From NCBI RefSeq assembly GCF_032191465.1, contig NZ_JAQOUE010000001.1, forward strand, positions 62,001 through 126,000: a stretch of 64,000 nucleotides of DNA, in the 5' to 3' direction. Under the pieces are notes generated by a model, which saw only the letters and a list, made by a program, of their open reading frames with translations, was not told the DNA's origin and ran no database searches. Positions 55,112 to 63,782 of this stretch are shown here, one piece after another; within the stretch, counting starts at the first letter, position 1; the number at the start of each line of letters is the position of its first letter. Source of the DNA: Candidatus Nitronereus thalassa. Lineage in GTDB: Bacteria > Nitrospirota > Nitrospiria > Nitrospirales > UBA8639. A program made the translations under genes and the position numbers.

Positions 55112-56731
55112 TTAAACAGTGTGTTGTCCCTTTTTCATTAATAGTAAGACGACTGGAATCGTGAGGGCGACGATAAGCAGGGCCGGAGGGGCGGCCAATT
55201 GATAGAGCTCTTCACTCGCTTCCAGCCAAATGCGTATGGCGAGTGTATCGAACCCGACAGGACGCAGCAAGAGTGTGGCAGGCAGTTCTTTTAAGCATTG
55301 AATAAAGACCAAAATCCATGCACTCATGAAACCGCCACGAACCAACGGCAAGGTGACAGAAACAAATGTTCGGTAAGACCGTGCACCTAAACTCTTCGCG
55401 GCTTCTTCGAGATTCGGGGAAAGTTGTTGAAGTGTGGATTCCATTCCCTGCAGGCCGACGGGAAGAAAGTGAACGAGGTAGGCGATGAGGAGCACCACGA
55501 TGGTTCCATACAGTTCAGGAATAAGTTGAGAAACGAGGACAAGGACTGCAAGAGCCGCCACAGGACCCGGCAGAACATACCCGGTGTAAGCGCCTTGAAT
55601 ACAGAGAAGACTGGACCATGTTTGTTTCTGGCAGGCCAGATAGGCCAAGGGTATCCCAAAGATGATGGTCAACGTGGCAGCGATTCCCGCCAGCCAAAGA
55701 CTGTTTCCAAAATGATTCCAAAATCCGGTCGAGATAGTGCCTGCCGCCAAGGCGTCCATGGTCCATTGAATAAGCAGGAGAAGGGGAAGACCAAAGGCGG
55801 CGCCTACAATCAGCAAGAGGTATCCTGAAAAGGTGATAGTTTGGATCGTGGTGCATGCTTGTGGAATGTGTTTCCGAAAACGACCAGTCGTTTGATAAAA
55901 CCGGCTTCGCTGTCGAAACCAACGTTCGGCCAATAAAAACAGAAACGTTCCCGAGACGAGGATCATACTTAAGCAGGCAGCTGCGGTATTATCGAAGCGT
56001 CCAGTCATTTGGTGATAGATGGCAAACGTAAACGTCTGAAATCGCAACATGGAGACAGCGCCAAAGTCGGAAGCCACGTAGAGAATGGCTAAGAAAAGCC
56101 CGGCAAACAGCGAAGGGCGAATCATGGGAAGCGACACGCGAAAAAAGGTGGTCAGTCGACTGGCTCCTGTTGCGCGAGCGGCTTCTTCATAGGAGATATT
56201 GAAATTTTTAAAGGCCGATCGCGCCAACAGATAGACAAAGGGAAAGGTATTGAGCGACATCACCAGAGTGGCACCAGAAAAACTAAAGGGCGAAAAAATT
56301 TGGGCGTCCGCCCCCGCCAGCACCTGCCACGCCTGTTCCAAAGCCCCATTTCTTTGAAGGAGGTAGGTGTAGGTGTAGGCCAACACATAAGAAGGAATGG
56401 CTAAAGGGAGAATGAGCAACCAATCCCAAAGAGTAGAACCGAAAAAACGGTAGCGAGTCAGGATCCATGCAAGAGAAACGCCAAGAAGCAGGTCAATGAA
56501 GGCGACACTGATTGCCAAGGTAAAGGTGTTAAATAGCAATTCCGGGATGCGCGTGGTCCAAAGCCGTCGCCAGACAGCCCCATCGGCGGTGAGGGCCGAG
56601 AAGATGACATAGAGGAGGGGAAGAGTGATGAGTCCGGCAAGGATAAAGGCGAGAATGATGAAGGGGGAGGGCAGGCGCACACCCCAACGGGGCAATGTGG
56701 TGAGGGAATTAGCGGAGGCCAACGTGCTCAA
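55112..56731 (-). CDS. fbpB: Fe(3+)-type ABC transporter permease
   Basis: 539 residues made of two fused permease halves, each with six helices and an EAA loop: EEAARATGASRLTTFFRVSL (residues about 180-200) and EEAAKSLGARSYRTFVSVTL (about 440-460). These loops contact the ATPase. The duplicated form is typical of FbpB/SfuB/HitB. It overlaps the fbpA 3' end by 23 bp. Confidence 0.92.
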   Translation of the reverse strand: MSTLASANSLTTLPRWGVRLPSPFIILAFILAGLITLPLLYVIFSALTADGAVWRRLWTTRIPELLFNTFTLAISVAFIDLLLGVSLAWILTRYRFFGSTLWDWLLILPLAIPSYVLAYTYTYLLQRNGALEQAWQVLAGADAQIFSPFSFSGATLVMSLNTFPFVYLLARSAFKNFNISYEEAARATGASRLTTFFRVSLPMIRPSLFAGLFLAILYVASDFGAVSMLRFQTFTFAIYHQMTGRFDNTAAACLSMILVSGTFLFLLAERWFRQRSRFYQTTGRFRKHIPQACTTIQTITFSGYLLLIVGAAFGLPLLLLIQWTMDALAAGTISTGFWNHFGNSLWLAGIAATLTIIFGIPLAYLACQKQTWSSLLCIQGAYTGYVLPGPVAALAVLVLVSQLIPELYGTIVVLLIAYLVHFLPVGLQGMESTLQQLSPNLEEAAKSLGARSYRTFVSVTLPLVRGGFMSAWILVFIQCLKELPATLLLRPVGFDTLAIRIWLEASEELYQLAAPPALLIVALTIPVVLLLMKKGQHTV

Positions 56732-57737
56732 TCACCGTCATGGTGGGGTCGCGAAGTTCTGAGAGGCGAGCCAGTGGCACTTGGGCGACTTGAAAACTTT
56801 TCAATGGACGAAGACCAGGGTCCGCATCCACACTGGTGTTGAGCGGATATTCTTTATTGCTATTGGCAAACATTTTTTGGCCCTTGGGGGAAATGAGAAA
56901 TTGTACTAAGGCTTTGGCTTGTGCGAGATGTTTGCTCTGTGCCGTAATGCCTACACCCGCGGCATTTAAGACGACGCCCATGCCCTGTTTTTCTTGGTCA
57001 GGCAAGAGTTGTGCGATGGGGGCATCCGGATGTTTCGCAAGATGCCGACTGATATAATAATGATTCACCAACCCTACTGCGACTTCTCCCCGAGCGACTG
57101 CCGCCACGATTTGTCGATTTTTTCCAAAGACAGAAGTGCCAGCATTTTCTTTGAGGCCTTTGAGAAACTGTTTGGTCATGGCCTCGCCCTTTATCTCGCG
57201 AATGACCGATACCCCGGTTTGAAGATACTCGCTTCCGGCAGTGGGAATAGCGACTTTGCCTTTCCATTTGGGTTGGGCCAAATCCAAAATTGAAGAAATC
57301 TCTGAAGGTTTGACCATGGTGGTGTTATACACCATGACCCATATGCGTCCAGACAATCCGATCCAGCTATTATCGGAGGCGCGAAAGGTGGACGGAATAG
57401 CCGTCTCAATTCCAGGAATGTCTACGGCTTGAAGGAGGTGTAGCTCACGAGCGCGTTCAAGGGCTCCGGCATCATTGGTGAGCAAGATATCAGCCGTTGT
57501 GCGAGAACCTTCTAAATTGAGTCGATTGACGAGTGCCGTGCTATCAGCCGTCAGCATTTGGATAGATATTCCGGATTCGGCTTCAAAGGCATCGAGTACA
57601 GGCTTGATCAATCGTTCGGCTCGCCCGGAGTATACGATCAGTGATTCTTTGGCCATGGAAATTGAGGGGCCAACCAGGACCGAGACGATAACGAAAGCGA
57701 TATAAACAAGAAATTTACCAAACGATTGAAAAGGCAT
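56709..57737 (-). CDS. fbpA: Fe(3+)-binding periplasmic protein
   Basis: An extracytoplasmic solute-binding protein of the FbpA/FutA family: signal peptide, then ESLIVYSGRAERLIKPVLDA, LTADSTALVNRL, the iron-site YISRHLAKHP region and NAAGVGITAQSKH. It captures ferric iron for FbpB-FbpC. The Met at 57,737 comes nine bases after GGAG and five bases after the fur stop, which favours it over an in-frame codon inside fur. Confidence 0.88.
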   Translation of the reverse strand: MPFQSFGKFLVYIAFVIVSVLVGPSISMAKESLIVYSGRAERLIKPVLDAFEAESGISIQMLTADSTALVNRLNLEGSRTTADILLTNDAGALERARELHLLQAVDIPGIETAIPSTFRASDNSWIGLSGRIWVMVYNTTMVKPSEISSILDLAQPKWKGKVAIPTAGSEYLQTGVSVIREIKGEAMTKQFLKGLKENAGTSVFGKNRQIVAAVARGEVAVGLVNHYYISRHLAKHPDAPIAQLLPDQEKQGMGVVLNAAGVGITAQSKHLAQAKALVQFLISPKGQKMFANSNKEYPLNTSVDADPGLRPLKSFQVAQVPLARLSELRDPTMTVIEHVGLR

Positions 57738-57742
57738 TAGTG

Positions 57743-58225
57743 TTATCTCCGTACGTCTTGATTGCTGAGGTCTTTTCCACAATTTTTGCACTCGCCACTC
57801 GAGAGCTGGACGGGATTGCCATACAGTTCCAGTTTATGGGTGCGAATGGTAAATCCATTTTTTCGTGCGACTTCTTCTTGGAGTTCTTCAATTTGACAAT
57901 TCTCAAACTCGATGATTTTGTCGCATGTGGTGCAAATGAGGTGGTCGTGATGTCCTTTGTGCGCTACATTATCAAACTGGGTTTGGGTGCCGAAGTGTTG
58001 TTCCTGGGCCAGGCCAGTTTCGCAGAGGAGTTTTAATGTCCGATAGACCGTCGCGAGGCCTATATGCGGATCTTTTTTGGCAAGCAGGCGATACATTTGC
58101 TCTGCCGTAACATGTTCCATTTTAAGAAACGTCGTGAGAATGTTTTCCCGTTGCCGCGTCAGCTTCAGATTATTCTTCGACAGATGATGTTTGAGAATGT
58201 CAAGTTCTTTGGTAGGTTTCGCCAT
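57743..58225 (-). CDS. fur: Ferric uptake regulator Fur
   Basis: 160 residues: winged-helix DNA-binding domain (LKLTRQRENILTTFL, then IGLATVYRTLKLL), metal-binding HHDHLICTTC and C-terminal CKNCGKDL. The His-His-Asp-His and two CxxC pairs are standard Fur ligands. It is the first gene of an operon with fbpABC, so it can control its own iron importer. No clear Fur box was seen directly upstream. Confidence 0.93.
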   Translation of the reverse strand: MAKPTKELDILKHHLSKNNLKLTRQRENILTTFLKMEHVTAEQMYRLLAKKDPHIGLATVYRTLKLLCETGLAQEQHFGTQTQFDNVAHKGHHDHLICTTCDKIIEFENCQIEELQEEVARKNGFTIRTHKLELYGNPVQLSSGECKNCGKDLSNQDVRR

Positions 58226-58475
58226 CAGTTGATTCTCTTTCTCAATTCACTTCCCTATTAAAACCAAATTATTAGGCAGGGGTCAAGCAGGAAAACGGAG
58301 GGCCATAAATGGGATTGTTTCATTGTGGTTGAATGAATATTGCCCGTGCACAGGCGATGTTTTTAAATTCTGTTGACGAGTCTCCCTGAGCCTCGATAGG
58401 ATCGCGCCCTTAAAACTTTACAGTTATGCGGTGTTCTTGACCCAGTGCAGGATGCCAATAGTTAGATAGAAAGCT

Positions 58476-59042
58476 ATGAGAAAACCCCACGATATCACCA
58501 TTGACCGCACCCTTCTTATCTATGTCCTTCACTTAGCAGAGTCGAAAGAGTTTTCGATGGTGAGTGATGTGAAGCTCCAGCATTTGGTGTTTTTGGCTGC
58601 GTTGCAAATGCTGGGGAAAGGATTGCGAGGATTTCATTATGAGTTTATGCGATACCCTTATGGGGTGTTCAGTAAAGATCTCGATAACGATTTGCTGGCG
58701 ATGAGGAAAAAAGAACAGTTGCAAAACTTTGATGTGGTGGGACAATCTGAAGACTGTTTGCCCCTCTTGGAAGCGGCTATTCCCGGGGTGGAGGCTCACG
58801 AGCAAATCATGGAGATTATTCAAACCGTGGTGGATACGTATGGTGGCCAAGATTTGGGCGAAATTGCCAAATCCGTGGAAAATGTGGAAATTAGCGCGGT
58901 GGATAAACCCGATGAAAAGTTATTGATTCTGGATATACCCTTTCACACGATGATGCTGGTGCCCTCTCGCATTGAGGTGACTGGTGAACTTACCCTCCCT
59001 CCAAAGACGATTTCTCAACTCAATCGTATGCTGAGTTTGTAG
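58476..59042 (+). CDS. Panacea/SocA-like protein
   Basis: 188 residues. Residues 10-70 resemble the Panacea (SocA, DUF4065) domain: LLIYVLHLAESKEF, VKLQHLVFLAAL and FHYEFMRYPYGVFSKDL, where KLQxLxF followed by Y..YP.G..S..L is typical. Panacea proteins act as antitoxin-type adaptors or proteolysis chaperones, but no toxin is adjacent. The second half is acidic and unassigned. The family call is moderate. Confidence 0.5.
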   Translation: MRKPHDITIDRTLLIYVLHLAESKEFSMVSDVKLQHLVFLAALQMLGKGLRGFHYEFMRYPYGVFSKDLDNDLLAMRKKEQLQNFDVVGQSEDCLPLLEAAIPGVEAHEQIMEIIQTVVDTYGGQDLGEIAKSVENVEISAVDKPDEKLLILDIPFHTMMLVPSRIEVTGELTLPPKTISQLNRMLSL

Positions 59043-59114
59043 GGCCTATAGTAGAGGACGGGGCCGCGTGAACAGTGCACTCGACCCCGTTAGGACCCTC
59101 CGCACAGGCAGGAA

Positions 59115-59435
59115 CTACTTGGCTGAAGTTGATTGAGTGGCGATCCCAATCGTGAGGTGCTCTTTGACCTTCGTGAGCTTCGCTTTGCCAATACCTTTCA
59201 CCTTGGTTAATTCCTCCACGCTCTTAAATGGACCCATGTCCTTTCGGTAGGAAATGATACGCTGGGCGATTTCCTTCCCAATGCCCGGGAGTTGTTCAAG
59301 TTGGGTAGCGCTGGCCGTGTTTAAATCAATTTTTCCTTCAGTCGCGAGTCCGAGACCAGGAAGACTCAAACACAACACGAAAGCCAACAGTCTAATAGTC
59401 ACGTAGGAGCGCGCCAATTGTTGTAAGGAATTCAT
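59115..59435 (-). CDS. comEA: ComEA-like helix-hairpin-helix DNA-binding protein
   Basis: 106 residues: signal peptide, then a pair of helix-hairpin-helix motifs ([20 protein letters not shown] and [18 protein letters not shown]). Periplasmic ComEA binds incoming DNA during transformation. No other competence genes are nearby. The Met after AAAGGAGGAAC is preferred to one 36 bp earlier. Confidence 0.88.
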   Translation of the reverse strand: MNSLQQLARSYVTIRLLAFVLCLSLPGLGLATEGKIDLNTASATQLEQLPGIGKEIAQRIISYRKDMGPFKSVEELTKVKGIGKAKLTKVKEHLTIGIATQSTSAK

Positions 59436-59725
59436 ACACTGTTCCTCCTTTGAAAAAGAATGAATGATCATTTGCCAAACCTCCTGATAGTGTGAATAAA
59501 AGCAGAAACTGTGCCAGTTTCTGATGCTGTTATGCCTCCCCCTTCAAATACCTTGAATTAAAATAAGAAATTGAATCTATTATTACGTAGAACATCTGAG
59601 TTTTATGGCATAAGCAATCCTTCTCCAACTGTAGGTATCTGAATACGGTTTCGGGATTTACAAGATGGATTGCGAATGACCATGGGCCCAAAGACCTTGG
59701 GGGCGTATTCATTCTGAAATAGACC

Positions 59726-61063
59726 TTAGCATGGGTCATTTCCTGCACCTGGTGTTCCTCTATCGAGATTTATTCCAATGGTTGTCGTACTTGCACACCA
59801 ATTGGAAGCATCGTTGTTTTCTAGCGCATCAAAATTGTTCGGGTTCAGACTCAGTGATGCACCGTTGGGGATGGAAAACGAGGGCGTTTCATATTTCACC
59901 CGATCGATTTCCTCTCCATTGACGTCAAGAATTTTGATGGTGTCTCCGCCATTATTGAGGGTAATGGATGTGTATTTGTAGGCGACTGTAATTCCACCAT
60001 TGCTTGCAGAATCGTCATTGTTTCCGAGCACCAAAAAGCCGCCTTCCGGAATTACAATGGGATTGGTGTCTGGAATGACATGTGTGTTTCCACTTTCCTC
60101 TTCGATGGTCCAACCTCGCATGTCGATGGCTTCCTGACGTGTATTGAAGAGTTCGAACCATTCTCCGTTTCCATCAGTCACGGCCGAGGGGTTAATCATG
60201 AGTTCCGTAATGATGACATCTCCTGGATTCGCATCATTTAGAGCAATAGGAGGTGACGGTTCCGTTGATGGCGGTGGTGCTCCACATAGAATATTCCCAA
60301 TGGCATCGAAACCTGTGAGAAACTCCCCGGTCGGACATTGTTGACCAACCATGATGAGGGCTGGTGTGACGCCTTGCATGCCTTGAGGCCCTGGTGGACC
60401 AGGTAGCCCCCGAGGTCCTGGTGGACCTTCAATTCCCGGTTCTGCCGACAGCACTACTTCAATTTCCATAGGGTGGCTGGTGTCGTGATTTTCTTTACTA
60501 TCGATTTTGATCTTAAGGGGGTGGGAATGATCTGATACCAAAGCGATTCCAAAATTTGTAGCAGGGTGCTCGATCCATCCTTGAACAATGGTAGTCACAT
60601 CAAGAGTGATGAATTGATGTGTGTCAGATTTTTTGATGCTGAGACTGTCAAAAACAGGCGAAGTGGGTGGCGTTTGATCGCCACGAATCGTGCGTTCATC
60701 CCAGTCAGCCAAGATTTCGTGAAGGTGAAGTGTCCCTGACCTGTCTACCTGATTGAGCCACAACCGTAAGGTCGCGCGTTCGATGCTTTGATCGGAAGAG
60801 AGAGGCGAAAGATCAAACTTCACGAACCCTTGAGTTTCTTTTTTATGACCGAACCGTTGAATGGTGATGGTGCTGTGGTTGCCTCGATGAGCAAAATAAT
60901 TTCTTTGATGTGATCTCCAAGGGAAATGCTTATTTGGGGGGGAATGATGATCAATCTGTAGACTTCGATCATCGGTCACATGCAAGGTAATGCCATATGC
61001 GGAGGGAATTCCAAGACAGATTACTGAGGTCAGGATGATTCCAAGACGGACTGGGCAGTGCAT
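59726..61063 (-). CDS. Exported DNRLRE / collagen-like / lamin-tail-domain protein
   Basis: 445 residues with a signal peptide and three modules: a DNRLRE-type beta domain (residues about 40-210; FVKFDLSPLSSDQSIERATL, LDVTTIVQGWI, FGIALVS); a short collagen-like stretch (GIEGPPGPRGLPGPPGPQG); and a C-terminal lamin-tail domain (DVIITELMINPSAV, GEWFELFN, FLVLGNNDD). Such proteins are exported and bind surfaces or polymers; the function is unknown. The Met at 61,063 has GGAG at good spacing. The collagen-like triplets are unusual in a bacterium with no other matrix genes nearby. Confidence 0.78.
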   Translation of the reverse strand: MHCPVRLGIILTSVICLGIPSAYGITLHVTDDRSLQIDHHSPPNKHFPWRSHQRNYFAHRGNHSTITIQRFGHKKETQGFVKFDLSPLSSDQSIERATLRLWLNQVDRSGTLHLHEILADWDERTIRGDQTPPTSPVFDSLSIKKSDTHQFITLDVTTIVQGWIEHPATNFGIALVSDHSHPLKIKIDSKENHDTSHPMEIEVVLSAEPGIEGPPGPRGLPGPPGPQGMQGVTPALIMVGQQCPTGEFLTGFDAIGNILCGAPPPSTEPSPPIALNDANPGDVIITELMINPSAVTDGNGEWFELFNTRQEAIDMRGWTIEEESGNTHVIPDTNPIVIPEGGFLVLGNNDDSASNGGITVAYKYTSITLNNGGDTIKILDVNGEEIDRVKYETPSFSIPNGASLSLNPNNFDALENNDASNWCASTTTIGINLDRGTPGAGNDPC

Positions 61064-61360
61064 AGGTAGGCTCCTGTGAGTTCGTTGCAAATTTTCACGA
61101 GAATCACCCTGCCGTCCTGGCTTCCATGATTAACCATTCTTTGGTTTAGGTCACAACGATGTATCTCCTGATTGTGTTTGTTCTTCCCTCATCGATCTGA
61201 CGAAAGAGTGGATTGCGAAATATTCAAAAATCGTAAGCAGATTATGTGCCAATGAATGTACTCCCTGTTTCTAATGCGGAAAGGTTTTGTATTAGCTGGG
61301 ATATTTTGGAATCCCTTAGGAAAGAACGTTGAGGGGGAAATTATTATAGTTTTCCAAATA

Positions 61361-61694
61361 ATTTGAGAATCCGGTAGTGAGTGGGAATGGATGGGAAGAT
61401 GCGGAAAAACAAGAGGTTAGAGGCTTTTGAATTTCCATCTTGTTTGAAATAATTTGAGAAAGGGCGGTGGATAATGGGAATTTTGTGCATATAATTTGAG
61501 AAAGGTGGCAGCTCTATGCCGCGTTCATAAGTGTTGTTTAATTCAGTAGAAAATGGCCATTTAGTATGCCTTGACGACCTTTAAATTGGGCCAAAAGGCC
61601 AAATCCTAGTGCGGATCCCAGTGCGGCCTCTAAATACAACCCATCAAAAATCAATATTGTTCAATATTCATGGCCGCACTAGGCGATTTGAGAA
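61361..61694 (+). repeat. Four copies of ATTTGAGAA
   Basis: ATTTGAGAA occurs at 61,361, 61,452, 61,494 and 61,686, three of them within AATAATTTGAGAA-like contexts, all on the plus strand. Unequal spacing argues against simple tandem duplication and suggests binding sites. Confidence 0.6.
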
Positions 61695-61732
61695 CGGCTT
61701 AAATGAAGAAATTTTTTTAAATCCTAGTGCGG
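61601..61732. repeat. CCTAGTGCGG repeat cluster
   Basis: CCTAGTGCGG is at 61,605 and 61,723 (plus strand, within the 14-mer AAATCCTAGTGCGG both times) and at 61,674 in inverse orientation, with a near copy CCCAGTGCGG at 61,617. Mixed-orientation sites are what transposase-binding ends of Mu-like phages look like. Confidence 0.65.
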
Positions 61733-61874
61733 TGTTGTAACCCTTAGGTAGTGAAAAAATTTTGATGTTTTTTGAGCGATTTTCCACTTAACAGTAAAAA
61801 GCGGAAAGGTGGTTTTAGAGTTGACGATGGCTCTGTGCCGGGGCTTTGTTTGGGATTTCCTACTATGGTAGGGA

Positions 61875-62315
61875 TTATTCAGTTTTGATTGGTGTACACC
61901 ACCAGGTGGGAGAGGGAGAATGTCTGACGTCGGCGGCCAGGTGGTTGGCCAGCAATACCTCTCCGATATCCACCCCATCGGCAATGATTCGGGCATCGAT
62001 GCGGAAAAAATCATCGCGGGTGGCGTCACGGAGATGGATCACGCGAGCCTTGCTCAAGAGGTCGCGCACAAAGTTGCGGGCCTCAATGGCCAGGGTTTTT
62101 TCGCGCTCGCATTTGCCGCGAATTTCCGGGGCTTGCACGGGCTGGAGACGAATGGGCACTCGCTTGCCGAGCAGAGGATGAACACCAGGAATGGTCATGG
62201 TGCAAGTGTCGCCGTCATAACAGGTATGATAGATGACGTTGTCGAAATCAAAGCCGGCCAACGCGGAGGAGGGCAAGAGAAAGATAAAAGCCAACAAAAA
62301 TGAGTGAGGTTTCAT
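61875..62315 (-). CDS. Exported thermonuclease-like (SNase) protein
   Basis: 146 residues: signal peptide (LLAFIFLLPSSALA), then a staphylococcal-nuclease fold with TCYDGDTCTMTIPG, IRLQPVQAPEIRGKCEREKT and RIDARIIADGVDIGEVLLAN. The metal-binding Asp (DGDT) and a catalytic Glu/Arg region are present. It cleaves DNA or RNA with Ca2+, presumably in the periplasm or outside. It is the last gene of an operon starting with the phage CI-like repressor and overlaps the previous gene by ATGA. Confidence 0.82.
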   Translation of the reverse strand: MKPHSFLLAFIFLLPSSALAGFDFDNVIYHTCYDGDTCTMTIPGVHPLLGKRVPIRLQPVQAPEIRGKCEREKTLAIEARNFVRDLLSKARVIHLRDATRDDFFRIDARIIADGVDIGEVLLANHLAADVRHSPSPTWWCTPIKTE

Positions 62316-62665
62316 GGGCCAAGAATTTCTACCACGCGAATGGTCCAATTGGAAGGGGAATGTACCTTTAAATAAAACTCTCCTCCCACAAATTGCATAA
62401 GAAAGCCTCGCTTTCCCTCCTCTTGACTGAATCCAACCATTGGCAAATCTCCAATGCTGGAATGAACAAGCACTTGAAAAATCGGGCCATCGGCCTCCCA
62501 GTGAATTCCCCATCCAGACGGGACATGAAAGGTTTCCGTTTGTGTACTGCCTTGCCCTGTGAATTGAATCACCTCACGTTCCGAGGCAAGCCCTGGCCTC
62601 GGAAACAATGCGAGCAAGGTCAAGAGGCCAAAAAGTGCAACGAATTTACAGGTCAGCCGTTTCAT
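62312..62665 (-). CDS. Small exported protein with W..WEAD motif, copy A
   Basis: 117 residues with a signal peptide. The mature domain shows SGWGIHWEADGPIFQVLV, GGEFYLKV and NWTIRVVEIL, a pattern shared with the next gene (NWEIQWEADDNLSINI, GGKFYLEM, NWKVKVIQL). The two are therefore paralogues, probably small beta sandwiches. Function unknown. Coupled to the nuclease gene by ATGA overlap and 11 bp from copy B. Confidence 0.65.
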   Translation of the reverse strand: MKRLTCKFVALFGLLTLLALFPRPGLASEREVIQFTGQGSTQTETFHVPSGWGIHWEADGPIFQVLVHSSIGDLPMVGFSQEEGKRGFLMQFVGGEFYLKVHSPSNWTIRVVEILGP

Positions 62666-62676
62666 GATTTCCTCTG

Positions 62677-63003
62677 TCATTGCAATTGAATGACTTTCAC
62701 TTTCCAATTTTTGTACCCCTGCATTTCGAGATAAAACTTTCCACCCTTCGGATGGTAGGATGAGCCGGTTTTGGAACCTCCCGCGATATTGGCCAACTTC
62801 CCATCCGCACCCATAATATTGATTGAGAGATTATCATCAGCTTCCCATTGGATTTCCCAATTATCCTCAATGGTGAACGGTCTGAGGGTCTGAATCCCTG
62901 AGCCAGTATACTCGGTTTGCAGTGTTTCTACGCAGGCCCAGGCGGTGGTTGAGATGATCACCATGGCCAATGCCACAAGTATCATTGATGAGATTTGCTT
63001 CAT
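62677..63003 (-). CDS. Small exported protein with W..WEAD motif, copy B
   Basis: 108 residues with a signal peptide ending in AWAC, so possibly a lipoprotein. The mature part carries the WEIQWEADDNL and GGKFYLEMQGYKNWKVKV motifs shared with copy A. Its ATG overlaps the stop of the CI-like gene (ATGA), so production is tied to the repressor. Function unknown. Confidence 0.65.
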   Translation of the reverse strand: MKQISSMILVALAMVIISTTAWACVETLQTEYTGSGIQTLRPFTIEDNWEIQWEADDNLSINIMGADGKLANIAGGSKTGSSYHPKGGKFYLEMQGYKNWKVKVIQLQ

Positions 63004-63458
63004 TTTTTCCTCCTCTTTTTGGGCGGACTTTTCGAGCCTTTTACTATATCATATTCATGCCGCTTGAGGGTGGCACTCACTACAGCCTGGATCATATCTG
63101 GATCCTCCTCTAGCCGGATCGCCTCAATGCAGTTTTGCGCCAAACTCCGTTTGGTGCCATCGAGATTTTTCCACTCATTCAATAGTTTTTCAAATCCTTC
63201 CATGGCGTGGGTTCCATAGGCCGCCCTCGCCTCCGCCACCGCTTGATCCAAAAACTTCGGACCCTCTCCGGTTTTTAGCCATTCGATGCGGCACTGACTC
63301 TCGTAGGCCACTTTATACAACCACGCCTCAGGGATCTGTGCCCGTTTCAAGGTGGTCGAGATATTCGACGGCGTGGTGCCGAGAGTGGCCGCCAGATCTC
63401 GCTGGCTGGTCACTTTCAGCACCTCCATGATTCGTTTCAAAACCGCCGTATGTTTCAT
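63000..63458 (-). CDS. CI-like phage repressor
   Basis: 152 residues with an N-terminal helix-turn-helix (TSQRDLAATLGTTPSNISTT) of the bacteriophage CI type and a region ending in a basic tail (PPKKRRKK). A LexA-like peptidase domain is absent, so it is a short repressor. The Met at 63,458 is preferred because upstream sequence holds the operators. First gene of a four-gene operon with two small exported proteins and an exported nuclease. Confidence 0.78.
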   Translation of the reverse strand: MKHTAVLKRIMEVLKVTSQRDLAATLGTTPSNISTTLKRAQIPEAWLYKVAYESQCRIEWLKTGEGPKFLDQAVAEARAAYGTHAMEGFEKLLNEWKNLDGTKRSLAQNCIEAIRLEEDPDMIQAVVSATLKRHEYDIVKGSKSPPKKRRKK

Positions 63459-63466
63459 AAAAAAAG

Positions 63467-63509
63467 TTCGCAAAAATGTATTGACAAACTTCGCAAATGC
63501 GAATATATT
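63467..63509 (+). promoter_or_regulatory. Prophage early promoter with operator in the spacer
   Basis: TTGACA (63,481-63,486), a 17-bp spacer and TATATT (63,504-63,509) form a near-consensus rightward promoter. The spacer includes the perfect palindrome TTCGCA-aa-TGCGAA (63,490-63,503). A further TTCGCAAAA half-site lies at 63,467, beside the CI-like start. Repressor binding here would block the Ner-like gene. Confidence 0.85.
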
Positions 63510-63520
63510 CCGCTTCACCG

Positions 63521-63748
63521 ATGTTGAGAACTAAAAACCAGCACAGCCTCAGAATCCGCTCGGAACTCACTCGCCGCGGGTGGACTATGGCCGATGTCGC
63601 CAGGCGCGTAGGGTGTCATCGTAGCTTGGTGACACGGACCGTTTCTGGTGAAACCTACTCGCCAAGGGTGGTGCGCCTGCTGGCCAAAATCATCGGCGTG
63701 CCCAAGAAAGAATTGTTTCCTGGTCAGGTGCCGCCACGCTCAACATAG
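63521..63748 (+). CDS. Ner-like phage regulator
   Basis: 75 residues with a helix-turn-helix (TMADVARRVGCHRSLVTRTV) and the LLAKIIGVPKKELFP segment typical of Ner/Nlp DNA-binding proteins, early regulators of Mu-like phages. The Met at 63,521 is only about 12 bp after the -10 box, so the mRNA would be nearly leaderless; an in-frame codon at 63,497 lies within the promoter and cannot be used. Opposed to the CI-like gene. Confidence 0.75.
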   Translation: MLRTKNQHSLRIRSELTRRGWTMADVARRVGCHRSLVTRTVSGETYSPRVVRLLAKIIGVPKKELFPGQVPPRST

Positions 63749-63782
63749 GTGAATAAATTATAGGTTTCTCTTTGGCTTGACA

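Larger units (their letters stand above)
61064..61874. other. Gene-free, repeat-rich region at the prophage boundary
   Basis: About 810 bp with no gene. Besides the repeat clusters at 61,361-61,694 and 61,601-61,732, it is A+T-rich. It separates the host surface-protein gene from the exported-nuclease operon and is the likeliest place for the left end of the Mu-like prophage. Confidence 0.5.

Noticed and set aside
58225-58300. Fur box upstream of fur
   Set aside because: The A+T-rich segment there (TTAAAACCAAATTATTAGG) matches the consensus poorly.
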